A DNA stretch of 64,000 bases from Balaenoptera acutorostrata. Its lineage: Eukaryota; Chordata; Mammalia; Artiodactyla; Balaenopteridae. The translations under genes were made by a program, and so were the position numbers. The notes beneath the pieces are model-generated. The model saw nothing but the letters and a program-made list of their open reading frames with translations, had not been told where the DNA came from and did no database searches. Each line of letters begins with the position of its first letter. Within the stretch, counting starts at the first letter, position 1. The stretch lies in NCBI RefSeq assembly GCF_949987535.1, contig NC_080079.1, forward strand, positions 8,498,001 through 8,562,000. The letters run 5' to 3'. This document shows positions 1 through 12,129 of this stretch, one piece after another.

Positions 1-183
1 CTGGTGTCCCTGTGTGTCCAAATTTCCTCTCGTTACAAGGACACCAGTCAGATTATAAGGCCCACTCTTAGGGCTTCATCAGCTCTTTAAAGATGCTATC
101 TCCAAATACAGTCACATTCTAAGATACTGGGGGTAAGGACTTCAACAAATGGATTTGTAGGGGACACAGTTCAGCCCATAACA
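1..183 (-). repeat. LTR fragment, ERVL-MaLR-like, reverse orientation
   Basis: The stretch ends in the motif 'cagttcagcccataacag' and contains 'ctatctccaaatacagtcacattct', both typical of mammalian MaLR-type solo LTRs read on the opposite strand. It is cut by the left edge of the window. The subfamily was not determined. It lies in a CPXM2 intron. Confidence 0.6.
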
Positions 184-1525
<1,342 letters not shown>

Positions 1526-2261
1526 TAATGTGTGTGAACTGTTTCTCAAGAGGAAATATCCGTTTTCTTGAAGTGTCTTACTTGAGTTAAAACCACAAGT
1601 TGAGGCCCAGAAACTTCTTCCTCTGACCTGGCTTATTGTCTCTTTTCTCCAACTTTCCATGGAGACCCTAGAAAGCAAGATGTTCAGCCTCTGCTTTCTG
1701 GCTTCTCTCTGTCCCTTATTCAGGTGAAAACCAGAAGCTCAAAGAGGCTGAAGGACCCATTGAAGGTTCAGGAGGCGGCTGGGGCTTGGGTTAAGGTGTT
1801 GGAGCAGCTGTGGGCTGCTTCCCTGCTTGCTCCAGAGCTGCAGCGCTGGCTGGGAAGCAGCCCGCAGACACCAACCATCCGCACAAGAGCTGCCTTATTC
1901 TTTGCCGATTAGAAAGTGATATGAAAACAAGCCCAGGCTTACCCTTGTGCCCCAGGACTCTCATCACCTGGGATGGCACTTGGCGTGTTCAGGGGGAAAT
2001 GAGAAACGGCGAATTTGACTTTGATGGATGAGGTTTGCAGCACGCTGCAGGGACAGATGCACGTGGAACAGAATTGGTTGGATGCTTAAGTCAGATTGTC
2101 AGCGAGCGTTCCATTGGAGATGGTGTGCCCACAGGCATGTTTAAACCGACACGCAGAGGTTTTCCTACGTGGTGGGGGGGCGGGTGACGTTGGGGAGTGC
2201 TGCGTCAGCAAGGCAACTACTCTGCTTTGCTGTCAGCTGCAGTGAGCGGGGCACTGGGTCC

Positions 2262-2655
2262 TGCATTGGTTTCCAGTGGTTGCCATGACAAATGACCACA
2301 GACTGTGTGGTTTAAAGAAACAGAAATTTATTCCCTCAGGGTTATAGAGGCCGGGAGTCTGAAATCAAGGTGTCGGCAGGGCCGTGCTCCCCCTGGAGCC
2401 CCTGGGGAGGATCCCCCTTGGGCTCTTCCAGCTCCTGGTGGCTTCAGGCATTCCTGAGCTTCCTTGGCTGCATCACTCCCGTCTCTGCCTCCGTCTCCTC
2501 CTGGCTCCTCCTCTTCTGTCTCTTATGAGGACACTTGTCATTGGATTTAGGACCCATCCACATAATCCAGGATGATCTTGAGATCCTTAATTACATCTGC
2601 AAAGACCCTTTTTCCAAATAAGGTCAATTCGTAGGTCCTGGGTGGTAGGATGTGG
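2262..2655 (-). repeat. LTR, ERVL-MaLR-like, reverse orientation
   Basis: The stretch contains 'acagaaatttattccctca', 'atcaaggtgtcggcagggc' and 'cctttttccaaataaggtca', in the order and spacing of the reverse strand of a common mammalian MaLR LTR. No internal retroviral sequence is attached, so it is a solo LTR inside the last CPXM2 intron. Confidence 0.6.
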
Positions 2656-3059
2656 GCCATTGGAGGGTGTGGGGGGGCAGGGCATCACTCAACCCAGGGC
2701 AGGTCCCGCCCAGGTGTAGGGAACAGAGTCATCATCAGCGAGAAGAAGGAGACCATGATTTCCATAAGAGACCTCTTCAGCCTGCAGGCACGCCTGAACT
2801 GGGAGAAACGAGACTTGACACTAACTTGGCCTGACCTGCGCCCGGGGATCTAAGAGCTTACCTTGTGCCGGGGCGGCCAGCCGCACTGGACATTATGTGG
2901 CGTTTCCCAGATGCACAGCGAGAGGCTCAGCTGGGATTGAGCCAAGAGCTTGAGACTCTCAATGTGGTCCCCCTTCCCTTGTCCCACGCTGTTCCCCCTG
3001 AACAAGAGAAGGGTCCCTTTCCCCGCCAGCTGGTCACATGCATGAAGACACCCTGTCCT

Positions 3060-3190
3060 CCCCCAAGTGATCCCATGTGACCTGTGAGGAAGCAGAGGCT
3101 CCAGGACATTAGGACGGGGGAGGCTGGGATTCAGACCTGGCCCAGGTGTTCTTCAATACCGGGCTGCCTGCTCACGTGCCTGGCAGAGAA
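3060..3190 (-). repeat. MIR fragment
   Basis: The order 'tgtgaggaagcagaggctc' then 'gggattcagacctggcccag' is that of a degenerate MIR core on the reverse strand. Confidence 0.4.
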
Positions 3191-3364
3191 GGACGATTAT
3201 TCTGTAAATGGGTGAAATGCCACAAAACAGTAGACTGTGGTGTGATGCCCTGAATCGCCTTCTTTCGAGGTAGTTGCCTGTTTCTTCACGCAGCCATATT
3301 TCCTGGGCATCCACTTGTCCTCCAGGGTATTATAGCCACTGACCACAAGGCTGCACACTGGCTA

Positions 3365-3500
3365 GCATGGCATTTGGTACATAGTTGCCCCACATAGGCA
3401 GGCATACACTGATCCATTCATTCATTCACTTATTCACTTATTCATTCATTAAGTCAACAAATGCAGATTGTAAACTTGTCACGGGCCAGACATGCAAGGT
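3365..3500 (-). repeat. L2/MIR 3' end with (TTCA)n stretch
   Basis: An imperfect TTCA/TTCACTTA repeat at about 3417-3450 is followed by 'aagtcaacaaatgcag' and a degenerate 'gggccagacatgca'. This is the usual order at the reverse-strand 3' end of L2 elements. Confidence 0.45.
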
Positions 3501-5429
3501 GCAGATGATCATTGTGGATGAAAGGGGCTCTTTGATCTGGTTCTGCATAGGCCTTGTATTTTATACATTATTAATGAGCGCCTGTAAAAGAGCCTGAAAC
3601 ATTCCTTGGACTGTTAGTCTTTTGTAGGCAATGTGAGAAAATTAGAGTTTTAAACAGAGTGGGAGATAAAATGTCCCTAGGGGCCCACAAGCCAGCAGAG
3701 AGAGCTTCGCCTAATGAGCTCGGAATTTCAAAGCCCTTGTAATCAAGGAGACAGTTTTGATGAGCTAATGGAAAATGCAGCTCCATCTCCCTTTATTCCC
3801 CACAAAATTATCTCCCAGCACGTTCGCATCACAGAGGAATCCCGTGTGTCACGGATGGTTCTTTATTGCGTTGGTTTCGGGGTCCTTCATTGCTCCACAT
3901 AAGCTCTGAATTTGCCTTGATTTCTGTCTGAGGCTTATGTGATCTGACAAGTTTTATTCCAGGAGGGATTTTGCATAAAATAAACAGGGGTATTGAGTGG
4001 AATTCCACAGGGAGAGAAGCTAGTAAGGATGCTTTCTAAATGCATGTAAATATGTTGGCCCAATACCTGGCTCGGAATGCCACGTGACTGTCCTTTGTTT
4101 GGGAACACTAACACGACCTGCTAATGAATGGCCATTCGTTGTTAGGGCCTGGGTTGTTCCTTCTGTCCACCGGTGCTGGGCGATCCCAGCTGGGTGCCCA
4201 CCTCCCCCTGCAGCTCCACAGAACACTCACCCCCGAAACACACCCCTGACAGGGCACCATGATGTAATAAGAAGGAGGCCAGCACAGCAAAGGCGGGCAG
4301 ATTGAGGAGAGGATGAGGAGGGAACCTTCTACTATTTTGGGGAGAAAAAGAATTACAAAGCCGTCTTATAAATTTGAATCAGTAGCGCTGACAAGCACGT
4401 GTTAATTATGGATTTCTTTCACTCCTGGCTTCCTGAGCATCTCCCTTGGGGAGAACCTGGGCTGCCCCCTTCCCTGGGGTGTTTCAGACTGACCTCAATG
4501 TGTTCTCGAGGTGGGCGCTCCCACTGAAAGGTCTCGCCTCCAGCGGCCTCTATCAGGTTAGTTGGCAGGTGGCCGGTTCTTGGCCTTTAACGAATCCACT
4601 CCGGTGTTGGTGGGGAGAAAGTACCTACAGTGGCTGAGGCTTAATATGTACAACTTCTCACGTTAATAGGACATTTGTATTCATGTTTGTTTGTCTTCAT
4701 CCCACTTAATCCAGCTGGCATTCGTCAAGGACACGTGACTGAAACACACAGTTAAGTGGCGAAGAATAAGCCAGAGGTCTTACGGAGCCCACAGCTTAAC
4801 ACGGGGCCAAGACCGGACAGGGAGTTGTCTGGAGGGTGCAGGGGCGCCTCTGGCAGGTGTGCCTGGGAGCTGGGAGCCCGGAGAGATGTCTCAGTGCGCG
4901 TGCCTGCCCGGGAGGCTCGGGCCGTCTGATAGCAAGACAAAGATGGCTGGGCGTGGCTCTCGGCTTCTGAAAAACCACCAAGTGGCATTTTATTTAGTTG
5001 AGAACCTTGCATTTTCACTGCAGGAAGACACAGGGCGCAGTGCTGAGAAAGTCAGGGAGCCGTCTGCCTGCGTTGTGTGCCTGGGGCTCTCACATTGAGG
5101 CCTGTTTACCAGGTAGTGGACTGTGCAAACGTGTAGTGAACAACTGCCTGCGTATTTCATTTTTCATGACATCTTGTGCTCTCGTGAGCTCACCACGTTG
5201 CATGGGGCGTCTCAGATGAATAAAGATTGTGATGTGAATTTAAACATGGTGCTTCGGAGTGTTATATGCGTGTATGTGGGAGATAAATATTCTCACACAG
5301 ACAGAGTTCTCTTCCATTCTTTAGAGGACATCAGGCTTCATTCACATGAGTAAACCTTGCCTGGGCCTACGTAGCACTTCACCAAATCCAGCCTTTTCTC
5401 TTTAGACCGGGCAGGACAGATCATCATAA

Positions 5430-5600
5430 GAGAGAAAACAAACCTGGCCTGGGAAGACCAGCTAATCACTAGCTGTGTGACCTTGTGCAGGACGTGACAC
5501 TTCCCTGGGCATCCAATTACTCATGTAGAAAAGGGGATCATTATACAACCTACATCAGAACTTGGCTTGGAGGGTTCAGTGGATCGGTGCCTGCCTCGTC
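5430..5600 (+). repeat. MIR, forward
   Basis: The stretch contains 'ctagctgtgtgaccttgtgc' and then 'gtagaaaaggggatcattat', the standard MIR core signature. It lies in the last CPXM2 intron. Confidence 0.6.
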
Positions 5601-6208
5601 CTTCCATGTGCTATGTGGGAGTTGATGTCTCCTTTTCTGTCTCGAAGCCTCTTTAATGTCAGGGGTCCAAGTGATCTCAGCAGGTGTAGGCCCCCTGGGG
5701 AGCAGTGGCCTTGGCCTAGAACCCCACTTTATGCAACAAGGATCTAGCATTGAGTTAAGGATGGACCCAGGTCCAGTTAGGTGCCTGACCAATGGTGTAA
5801 CCGGGGCGGGGGAAGGGGCAGGGGACTCTGCCTGCAACGTCCACGTGTACCTGCTCCTGTAGTTCCATTTCTTCATAGAGGACCATGGCATGAGGTGTGG
5901 ACCTTGGGGGCTCCCCCCAGGTCGTTTGTAGCCCTTTCCTTCTCTTTTTCAGACGTGAAGAGCCCCACCCCTATGCTACTATTCTATATTTATAGCCATG
6001 CTAAGGGAAGCCAGGAAGCCAGGCACAGATGGCTTTTCAAGATGGCATTCTGTGGCGAGGGCATACCATTCAGACATTCAAGTTCATCATGAATGGTGTG
6101 TATTGTCACGGAGAAAGGAATGTTAGCGATTGTTTCTCCATCTCTGCTTATGCGTATTAACACTGCGGGGAGCCTACACCCCAGTCCCCTTCCTGTTAAA
6201 ACCATTAA

Positions 6209-6652
<444 letters not shown>

Positions 6653-7129
6653 CCTCCCAACTCTTGAGTCATGTCCTGGACCCCTGCAAATTAAACCACC
6701 CTGGTTGTAGCTCCATAGAGGACTCACTCCTCATTGTTTTCTCTGTAATTCAAGAAGGCCTGGGAGTGTGTGTACGTTGCAAGGCTGGTCCCAAGAGGAG
6801 GCTTAGGATAGTTTCTTTGTTCCCATTTATCCAAATAACTTGGGCAGGGCAGCAGAGGAAGGATGGTGGGAGGATTCAGCAAGTCATCCTGGGAGTCTGA
6901 GAGAGAGAGAGGAGCTTGCCTGTTGAGGGCCTCCTGGCTGTACAGGAAGGGAAACTGGTGCTTCTCCTGTTTGCGTGACAGCAAGAGTTCCCCATGCATT
7001 TGCAATTTGCATGGCTAAAATGGCAGCATTCCCAGGGCTCTGCTGTCCCAAATGTTACCATTCGAGATGCTCATGGGCATTCTAAGAGAATCTACCCTCT
7101 CTGGCCCCAGGACATTCCAAGCTGCTGCA

Positions 7130-7135
7130 AATAAA
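7130..7135 (+). promoter_or_regulatory. CPXM2: Candidate proximal poly(A) signal of CPXM2
   Basis: A canonical AATAAA lies 478 bases after the stop codon, with 'tgttgac' downstream. It could give a short 3' UTR isoform. Confidence 0.4.
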
Positions 7136-7727
7136 TCCTGCACTCTGTTGACAATAGAGACATTACCAAGTGAGCATCAGTCGGCCTCTTGAATCCGCTT
7201 AGTTTCCCTTTCAACAAAGGATCACGCACACAAAGGGAGAGGAAGGCTGAAATAATTCAAGAGTGAGTGTGGGCAGCAGGCATGCTTTGGGGCTCATGGC
7301 GTGCAGTGGGATCCACAGAGAACCCCCCAAACTTCCCGCTGATGTAGTAGCTCTGGGGGCTCCCTGGGTGGGGAGAGCAGGAGGTGCCCACCTCCCTAAG
7401 GAACCAGAGCAGTTAGCCTGGCTCTCCTCTCTGACCTGCTAGGACTTGAAAAGAGCTGGGAAGAGACTGACTGTCAACCCTCTCTGTTCAATATCATCCT
7501 CCTTTCCTGGAAACGAGCTCTCCTAAGCTGGCCGACATCACTCCGGGAGTTATTTTTGGTGTTTGGGATGCCAGACCATCCAGATTAGACTCAATTTGAT
7601 GAAAAACTCTTAGAATTATCTGTGAGCATCGGTGTGAGAGGGGTTATTGAATTGCCATGCAAGAAAACAGTTCTTCTCCCTTTTTATTAATGTTGCTGCC
7701 TCACTGACTGCCTGGGAAGAATAGAAA

Positions 7728-7733
7728 AATAAA
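7728..7733 (+). promoter_or_regulatory. CPXM2: Candidate distal poly(A) signal of CPXM2
   Basis: A canonical AATAAA with a GT-rich downstream element. It is the last such signal before the minisatellite at 7827 and the most likely 3' end of the gene. Confidence 0.55.
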
Positions 7734-7826
7734 GAAAGCAAATGGTGAGCTCCTTCTACTGTGTGGTTTTCCTGGGTAGACTCGCAGCCACCCAAACGCC
7801 ACGTCCCGCCCCCTCTGTCTGCGGTG

Positions 7827-8204
7827 GGTCACCCTAGAGAAGGTCGGTCACCCTAGAGAAGGTTGGTCACCCTGGAGAAGGTCAGTCACCCTGGAGAAGG
7901 TCGGTCACCCTGGAGAAGGTCGGTCACCCTGGAGGAGGTCAGTCACCCTGGAGAAGGTCAGTCACCCTAGAGAAGGTCAGTCACCCTGGAGAAGGTCAGT
8001 CACCCTGGAGGAGGTCAGTCACCCTGGAGGAGGTCAGTCACCCTAGAGAAGGTCAGTCACCCTGGAGGAGGTCAGTCACCCTGGAGGAGGTCAGTCACCC
8101 TGGAGAAGGTCAGTCACCCTAGAGAAGGTCAGTCACCCTGGAGGAGGTCAGTCACCCTGGAGAAGGTCAGTCACCCTGGAGGAGGTCAGTCACCCTGGAG
8201 AAGG
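7827..8204. repeat. 19-bp minisatellite, 20 tandem units
   Basis: Twenty head-to-tail copies of a 19-bp unit (GGTCACCCTGGAGAAGGTC and variants) were counted one by one, with no insertions or deletions in the array. Units differ at a few fixed positions: first base G or A, CCCTAGAG or CCCTGGAG, and GAGAAGG or GAGGAGG. Units 1-3, 5 and 6 begin GGTC; units 4 and 7-20 begin AGTC. From unit 7 the junctions read AGGTCAGTCACCCT, so AGGTCA recurs every 19 bp. The array begins about 80 bp past the probable CPXM2 cleavage site. Confidence 0.95.
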
Positions 8205-8406
8205 CGCTGGCTTGGGGAGGGGCACCCTGCACCCCCATCAAGCTCTGTAGTGATGCTGCCAGCATTACGTTCCCTACCTCCTTCCCCAGGGGGGCCTGTG
8301 GTGGGGTGAAGTCGTCCTGACACTTGGGACCCACTAGTCATTCCTGGGTCTGCCAGTGAACATCTTTCCAGAAAAGATCTTCATGTCACTTTTTGACAGT
8401 CTACAC
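8205..8406. other. Single-copy spacer
   Basis: Sequence between the minisatellite and a DNA-transposon fossil. No coding sequence or repeat was recognised. Confidence 0.5.
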
Positions 8407-8755
8407 TAGAGATCAGCAAACTTTTCTTATAAAGGATCAGATCGTAAGTATTTTAGGCTTTACAGGCCGTAAAGACTCTGTCACCAGTACTCAACTCTGC
8501 TATTGCAGCACAAAAGCAGACCTACACCATACATAAGTGAATGGGCATGGCTGTGTTCCAGTAAAACTTTATTAAAACACATGGCAGGGAATCCCCTGGT
8601 GGTCCAGTGGTTAGTACTTGGCGCTTTCACTGCTGGGGCCCGGTTGGGGAACTAAGATCCCACAAGTCAGTCAACTCGGCCAAAGACAAAAACAAAAACA
8701 CATGGCAGCTGGATTCAGGTTCCAGGCTGGGGCATAGTTAGCTGACCCCTGCTGT
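8407..8755. mobile_element. Non-autonomous DNA transposon fossil (hAT-Charlie-like) split by a SINE
   Basis: The left part contains 'gatcagcaaacttttctt' and 'gtattttaggctttacaggc', and the right part ends 'gttagctgacccctgctgta'. Together they resemble a common mammalian hAT-type MER element whose ends read AGCAAAC...GACCCCTG. It is interrupted by the SINE at 8588-8694. Confidence 0.6.
8574..8708 (+). mobile_element. Short tRNA-derived SINE (CHR/ART type) with 14-bp target duplication
   Basis: The 107-bp insert (8588-8694) begins GGAATCCCCTGGTGGTCCAG and includes 'ggggaactaagatcccacaa', the tRNA-like head of cetartiodactyl SINEs, followed by an A-rich tail. It is bounded by perfect copies of AAAACACATGGCAG at 8574-8587 and 8695-8708. 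It was inserted into the older hAT element. Confidence 0.9.
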
Positions 8756-8759
8756 AAAC

Positions 8760-8960
8760 CAGCAGTGTCCAATAGAACTTTCTGCAGTGATGGAGAGGTT
8801 CAATTCTGTAGTATCTAACATAGTAGCCACTCGCCACACGTGGCCATTGAGCACTTGAAATGTGACTCATGCAACTTGGGAAAAGCATTTCTAGTTACAT
8901 AATTTTAATTCATATAAATTTAACTTTCAGTAGTCACATAGCTATTCGCCCTATAGCTCT
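8760..8960. mobile_element. Non-autonomous DNA transposon fossil (hAT-like)
   Basis: The text 'gtgtccaatagaactttctg' followed by 'tagccactcgccacacgtgg' and 'cattgagcacttgaaatgtg' is a well-known interspersed mammalian MER-type DNA element. Its subfamily was not assigned. Confidence 0.55.
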
Positions 8961-9719
8961 CCATGAAGCCCATTGTAGGAAAACCTTCCTCTTGCAGCAT
9001 TAGATATGACAGGTGACAATATAAAGCCCTTGAGATGATCAGTCAGCCCTGCAGTTCAGAGCGGTTAACCATTCCAAAGGCATCAGCAGACGGTAGATCG
9101 TCAGGTCCCGGCCACGTCCTACTGGGAGACCAGGTCCCCACACTTGGTACCAAGGTGATTGTCTCATTGCCACCGTCTAGCAATGGGGCTGTAGCCCTTG
9201 TAGCCCTTGGGGCTGCAGTATGCCGTCTGCCGCGTTCAGCAATTCTTGGTCCTCTGCAAGGCCTGTCTTCAGACTTAGCCCGTTAACAGGTGCCTCGGGC
9301 TTGCAGGATGGAGCTGTGGCTTCCAGACCTGGCACCACACTTTGGTGTGTGGTCTCGGCCAGGCAGCCTCTCTGGTCTCTTATCTGCTCCTGCAAAGTAA
9401 GCCCGTGGGCTCGATGGACTGTCAAGGCCTGTCTGGCTGTGGCGTCCCCTGATTTCTGGTGGAGAGGTGACCTTCCAGATCCCTAAGGCTCTGTGCTGTT
9501 GGAGCCGCTCCTCTACTCAGCCCCTTCGGTGGGCTGCCCGTTGGCTCCTTAATAATTCAGCGGCTCCTCCTCGCTGGGCCTTCAAGCCCGGACCGTCTTC
9601 CTTCACCTTCTTCTTCTTTCCGAAGAAGAAGGGCTGCTCTGCCACTGGACTTCTCCCCTGCTTTTCAGCCAGAATTACCCCTCCCGGATCTTGCCTAGGG
9701 GCGGCCTCGGGCCTCTGCA
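8961..9719. other. Single-copy, GC-rich intergenic sequence
   Basis: Overlapping open frames occur on both strands here, as expected of GC-rich DNA. None shows a recognisable domain, and no repeat was recognised. Confidence 0.5.
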
Positions 9720-10045
9720 TCTCCTGTCTCTCCCCACAGCTGAAGACCTTCCTGCTCCTCTCAAGGCCTTTCTCAAATGCCACCTCCTGCAGGAAGCCTT
9801 CCTCCGTCTCACAACACGGATGCATTAGGACAGACCTGCAGGGCCCTTGGGGCCTCTCAGGGCCACTGCTCTCCATCCCTTTCCACTGGGGGTCATCTTA
9901 CCTCTGGTTCTCCCCGCTGCTGTTGTCCCAGAATCTCCCCAAGGGCAGGAACGACGTCGTCCCCCGCTGTCTCTGCCCCACAAGTCTGGCTCGGCTTCTT
10001 CCTCCCAGCGGGTGTTCAGTAAATACATGTGGAACTGAACTAGCC
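9720..10045 (+). repeat. L2 LINE 3' end, forward
   Basis: The order 'aaatgccacctcctgcagga', a 'gaagccttcct' segment, 'gggcaggaacgacgtcgtcc' and a terminal 'gggtgttcagtaaatacatg' matches the 3' UTR of L2. It accounts for the end of the 205-codon forward open frame here, which is therefore not a gene. Confidence 0.65.
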
Positions 10046-10515
10046 TTGTGCATGTGCTGCTTTGTTTATAAGAGTCCCTTATAGGTTAAGAAAATGTGAC
10101 TTCAGAGATTAAAAATCCATAACTTGGATTTATTTAGTGTGTTTTTACTTCGTCGAGAGTCTTCACTTTTATAAGTAAGTCTAATACTTGACTGCGTAGA
10201 AGCATGTCTGAAAGATTTATAGAAGGTTTTGCTTTCCATCTGGATGTCTTTCTTTAGGGTAAAATCAACACAAAACTTCTGCTTCTGGCAGAGAATCCTC
10301 CGTCTATTTATCCTTATTCTCCCACTCAGGGCCCAGGTGGCCACTGCAGCCTTGCTCTTTTTAATGCCACCTGTGTTTTTGGTTAAAGGGCATTTAAGGA
10401 GCTGCTCAAATCAGAGTCCTTCAGGGATCACAGCTCAGTTTTGATGACTTTAACAGGAAACCCCAAGATTTATCCAGGCTTTGTGTAACAAAGATATTAA
10501 GAACAACTTTAAAAC
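10046..10515. other. Intergenic sequence without recognised content
   Basis: Moderately AT-rich sequence with no coding signal or repeat recognised. Confidence 0.4.
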
Positions 10516-10879
10516 TACAATGTGGGGTTTTTTTAAATTTTATTTTATTTATTTTTTTATACAGCAGGTTCTTATTAGTCATCAATTCTATACACATCAG
10601 TGTATACATGTCAATCCCAATCTCCCAATTCATCACACCACCACCCCTCCCCGCCACAGCTTTCCCCCCTTGGTGTCCATACGTTTGTCCTCTGCATCTG
10701 TGTCTTATTTCTGCCCTGCAAACCGGTTCATCCGTACCATTTTTCTAGGTTCCACGTACATGCGTTAATATACAGTATTTGTTTTTCTCTTTCTGACTTA
10801 ACTTCACTCTGTATGACGGTCTCTAGATCTATCCACGTCTCAACAAATGACCGAATTCATTCCTTTTTATTACAATGTG
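10516..10879 (-). mobile_element. 5'-truncated L1 3' end, reverse, with 9-bp target duplication
   Basis: The reverse strand holds the 3' part of a cetartiodactyl L1: poly(T) side on the left, then 'atacagcaggttcttattag' and 'accatttttctaggttccac'. It lies between two copies of TACAATGTG (10516-10524 and 10871-10879), giving an insert of about 346 bp. Confidence 0.85.
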
Positions 10880-12129
10880 TTGTTAATGTCTAAATCATGA
10901 TGTAGTATAAAGGATGTTGTATTTACTTGGTATTTGGGTGGCTGGGCTGGAAAAGTATCACAGGTTTGCTGGTTCAGAGTTGGCCCTGGCGATCACCACC
11001 CTGCCTGGAGAAGCTCAAATTCCCGTGCCACTTCGTGTTGGCATCCCCATACCCAGCTCCAAGTTCCCAGTCAAGACATAAGGAGTCCAGAAAAAATTAG
11101 AAAAATGAAATCGGAGAGCTGGAGCCCATGGGATAGAGTCTTCCAGTGCCTTCTGGTATGTACAGAGGAGAATGACATGTCTTTAGAGCTGAGGGCACCT
11201 CAAGATCAATGAGTCCAAGGATGGAAACCAAGTTTCCTCTTGCAGGCCAATTCTCATTTATCGGTAGTAGTTGCTTGGAGCCCTGTGTTAAGAAAGATTC
11301 TGAGGCAAAGTCCTGGCTCAGTGGGAAAGAATGCTGCAGTTGATTAGCTGTGTCTGCTATGGGTATGGGAAGGGGTGACAGCAGTGATTCCTCATGTTTC
11401 CATCCCTTGAACTAGCCCAATCCCCCTGAGTTTAGAGATGGAAAAAACCAAGGCCCACGGAGAGGCACAAAGTATCCAAAGTTGTGTCTCAGCCCATGGC
11501 AGAGGCAGGACTCTCAGAGTAGTGCTCTTTCCACTGCCCTCCTGAAACACTGTAATTAGGTCCTGGAGCAGCCCTACGGTCTGTGCCTCTTGGCCTGACT
11601 TTCTTAGGAGCAAAGAAGGTGATGGAAGCCTTGGGAGTCGGGGTGCATTTGGGAAATCAGAGGACGAAAGATGGTAACCCTTATTTGATCAGCTTGTCTG
11701 GGGGAACTGTTAGCGAGGAACTGATGGAATGTGCAATAAAGCCCTGAAGAAGCTATTGGGCCTGATTCTGGATGCTTTTTTGCCATCATAGTTCTCTGTC
11801 CACTTCAGACGACCTAACAGGTGGGTGCCGCCCTGACTCCTGGCCCCATTTTGATTTTCAGTTAACGATGCTCATCACAGGTGCAGCTCCGTGTCCTTCA
11901 CAGCCTGGTCAGCTTTCTGAGGTCAGCATCACGCTGGCATTTCTTGTTACCTAATCTACCATGAGAGCAAACCTGACGGAGGAACGGGGACAATGGCTCC
12001 ACTCCTGCTCATTAGTGCCTTGTTAGTGGACTGTGTCTACATCCGGTCCATTTGTCAGCATCCGTGGGAGGACCTCTTTCTGGAGCCCCCTTCAAGATTC
12101 TCTCACTCACCTCTGGCTCATTTTAGAGC
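10880..12129. other. Intergenic sequence with a possible MIR fragment
   Basis: Mostly single-copy. A possible MIR-like fragment on the reverse strand lies at about 11390-11560 ('gagatggaaaaaaccaaggc'). No gene was recognised. Confidence 0.4.

Larger units (their letters stand above)
6653..7750 (+). other. CPXM2: CPXM2 3' UTR
   Basis: The non-coding sequence after the TGA at 6650-6652 holds two canonical AATAAA hexamers (7130-7135 and 7728-7733). The second is followed about 20-35 bases later by a GT-rich stretch ('tactgtgtggttttcctggg'), as expected for a cleavage site near 7745-7755. The end is inferred from these signals only. A GA-rich run (GAGAGAGAGAGAGG) lies at about 6900. Confidence 0.6.

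Noticed and set aside
7827..8204. CRISPR-like array
   Set aside because: The 19-bp units are directly adjacent with no spacers, and the DNA is mammalian, so it is a minisatellite.
9467..10084. A 205-codon forward open frame
   Set aside because: Its second half is L2 3' UTR and the first half shows no domain; an overlapping antisense frame is nearly as open.
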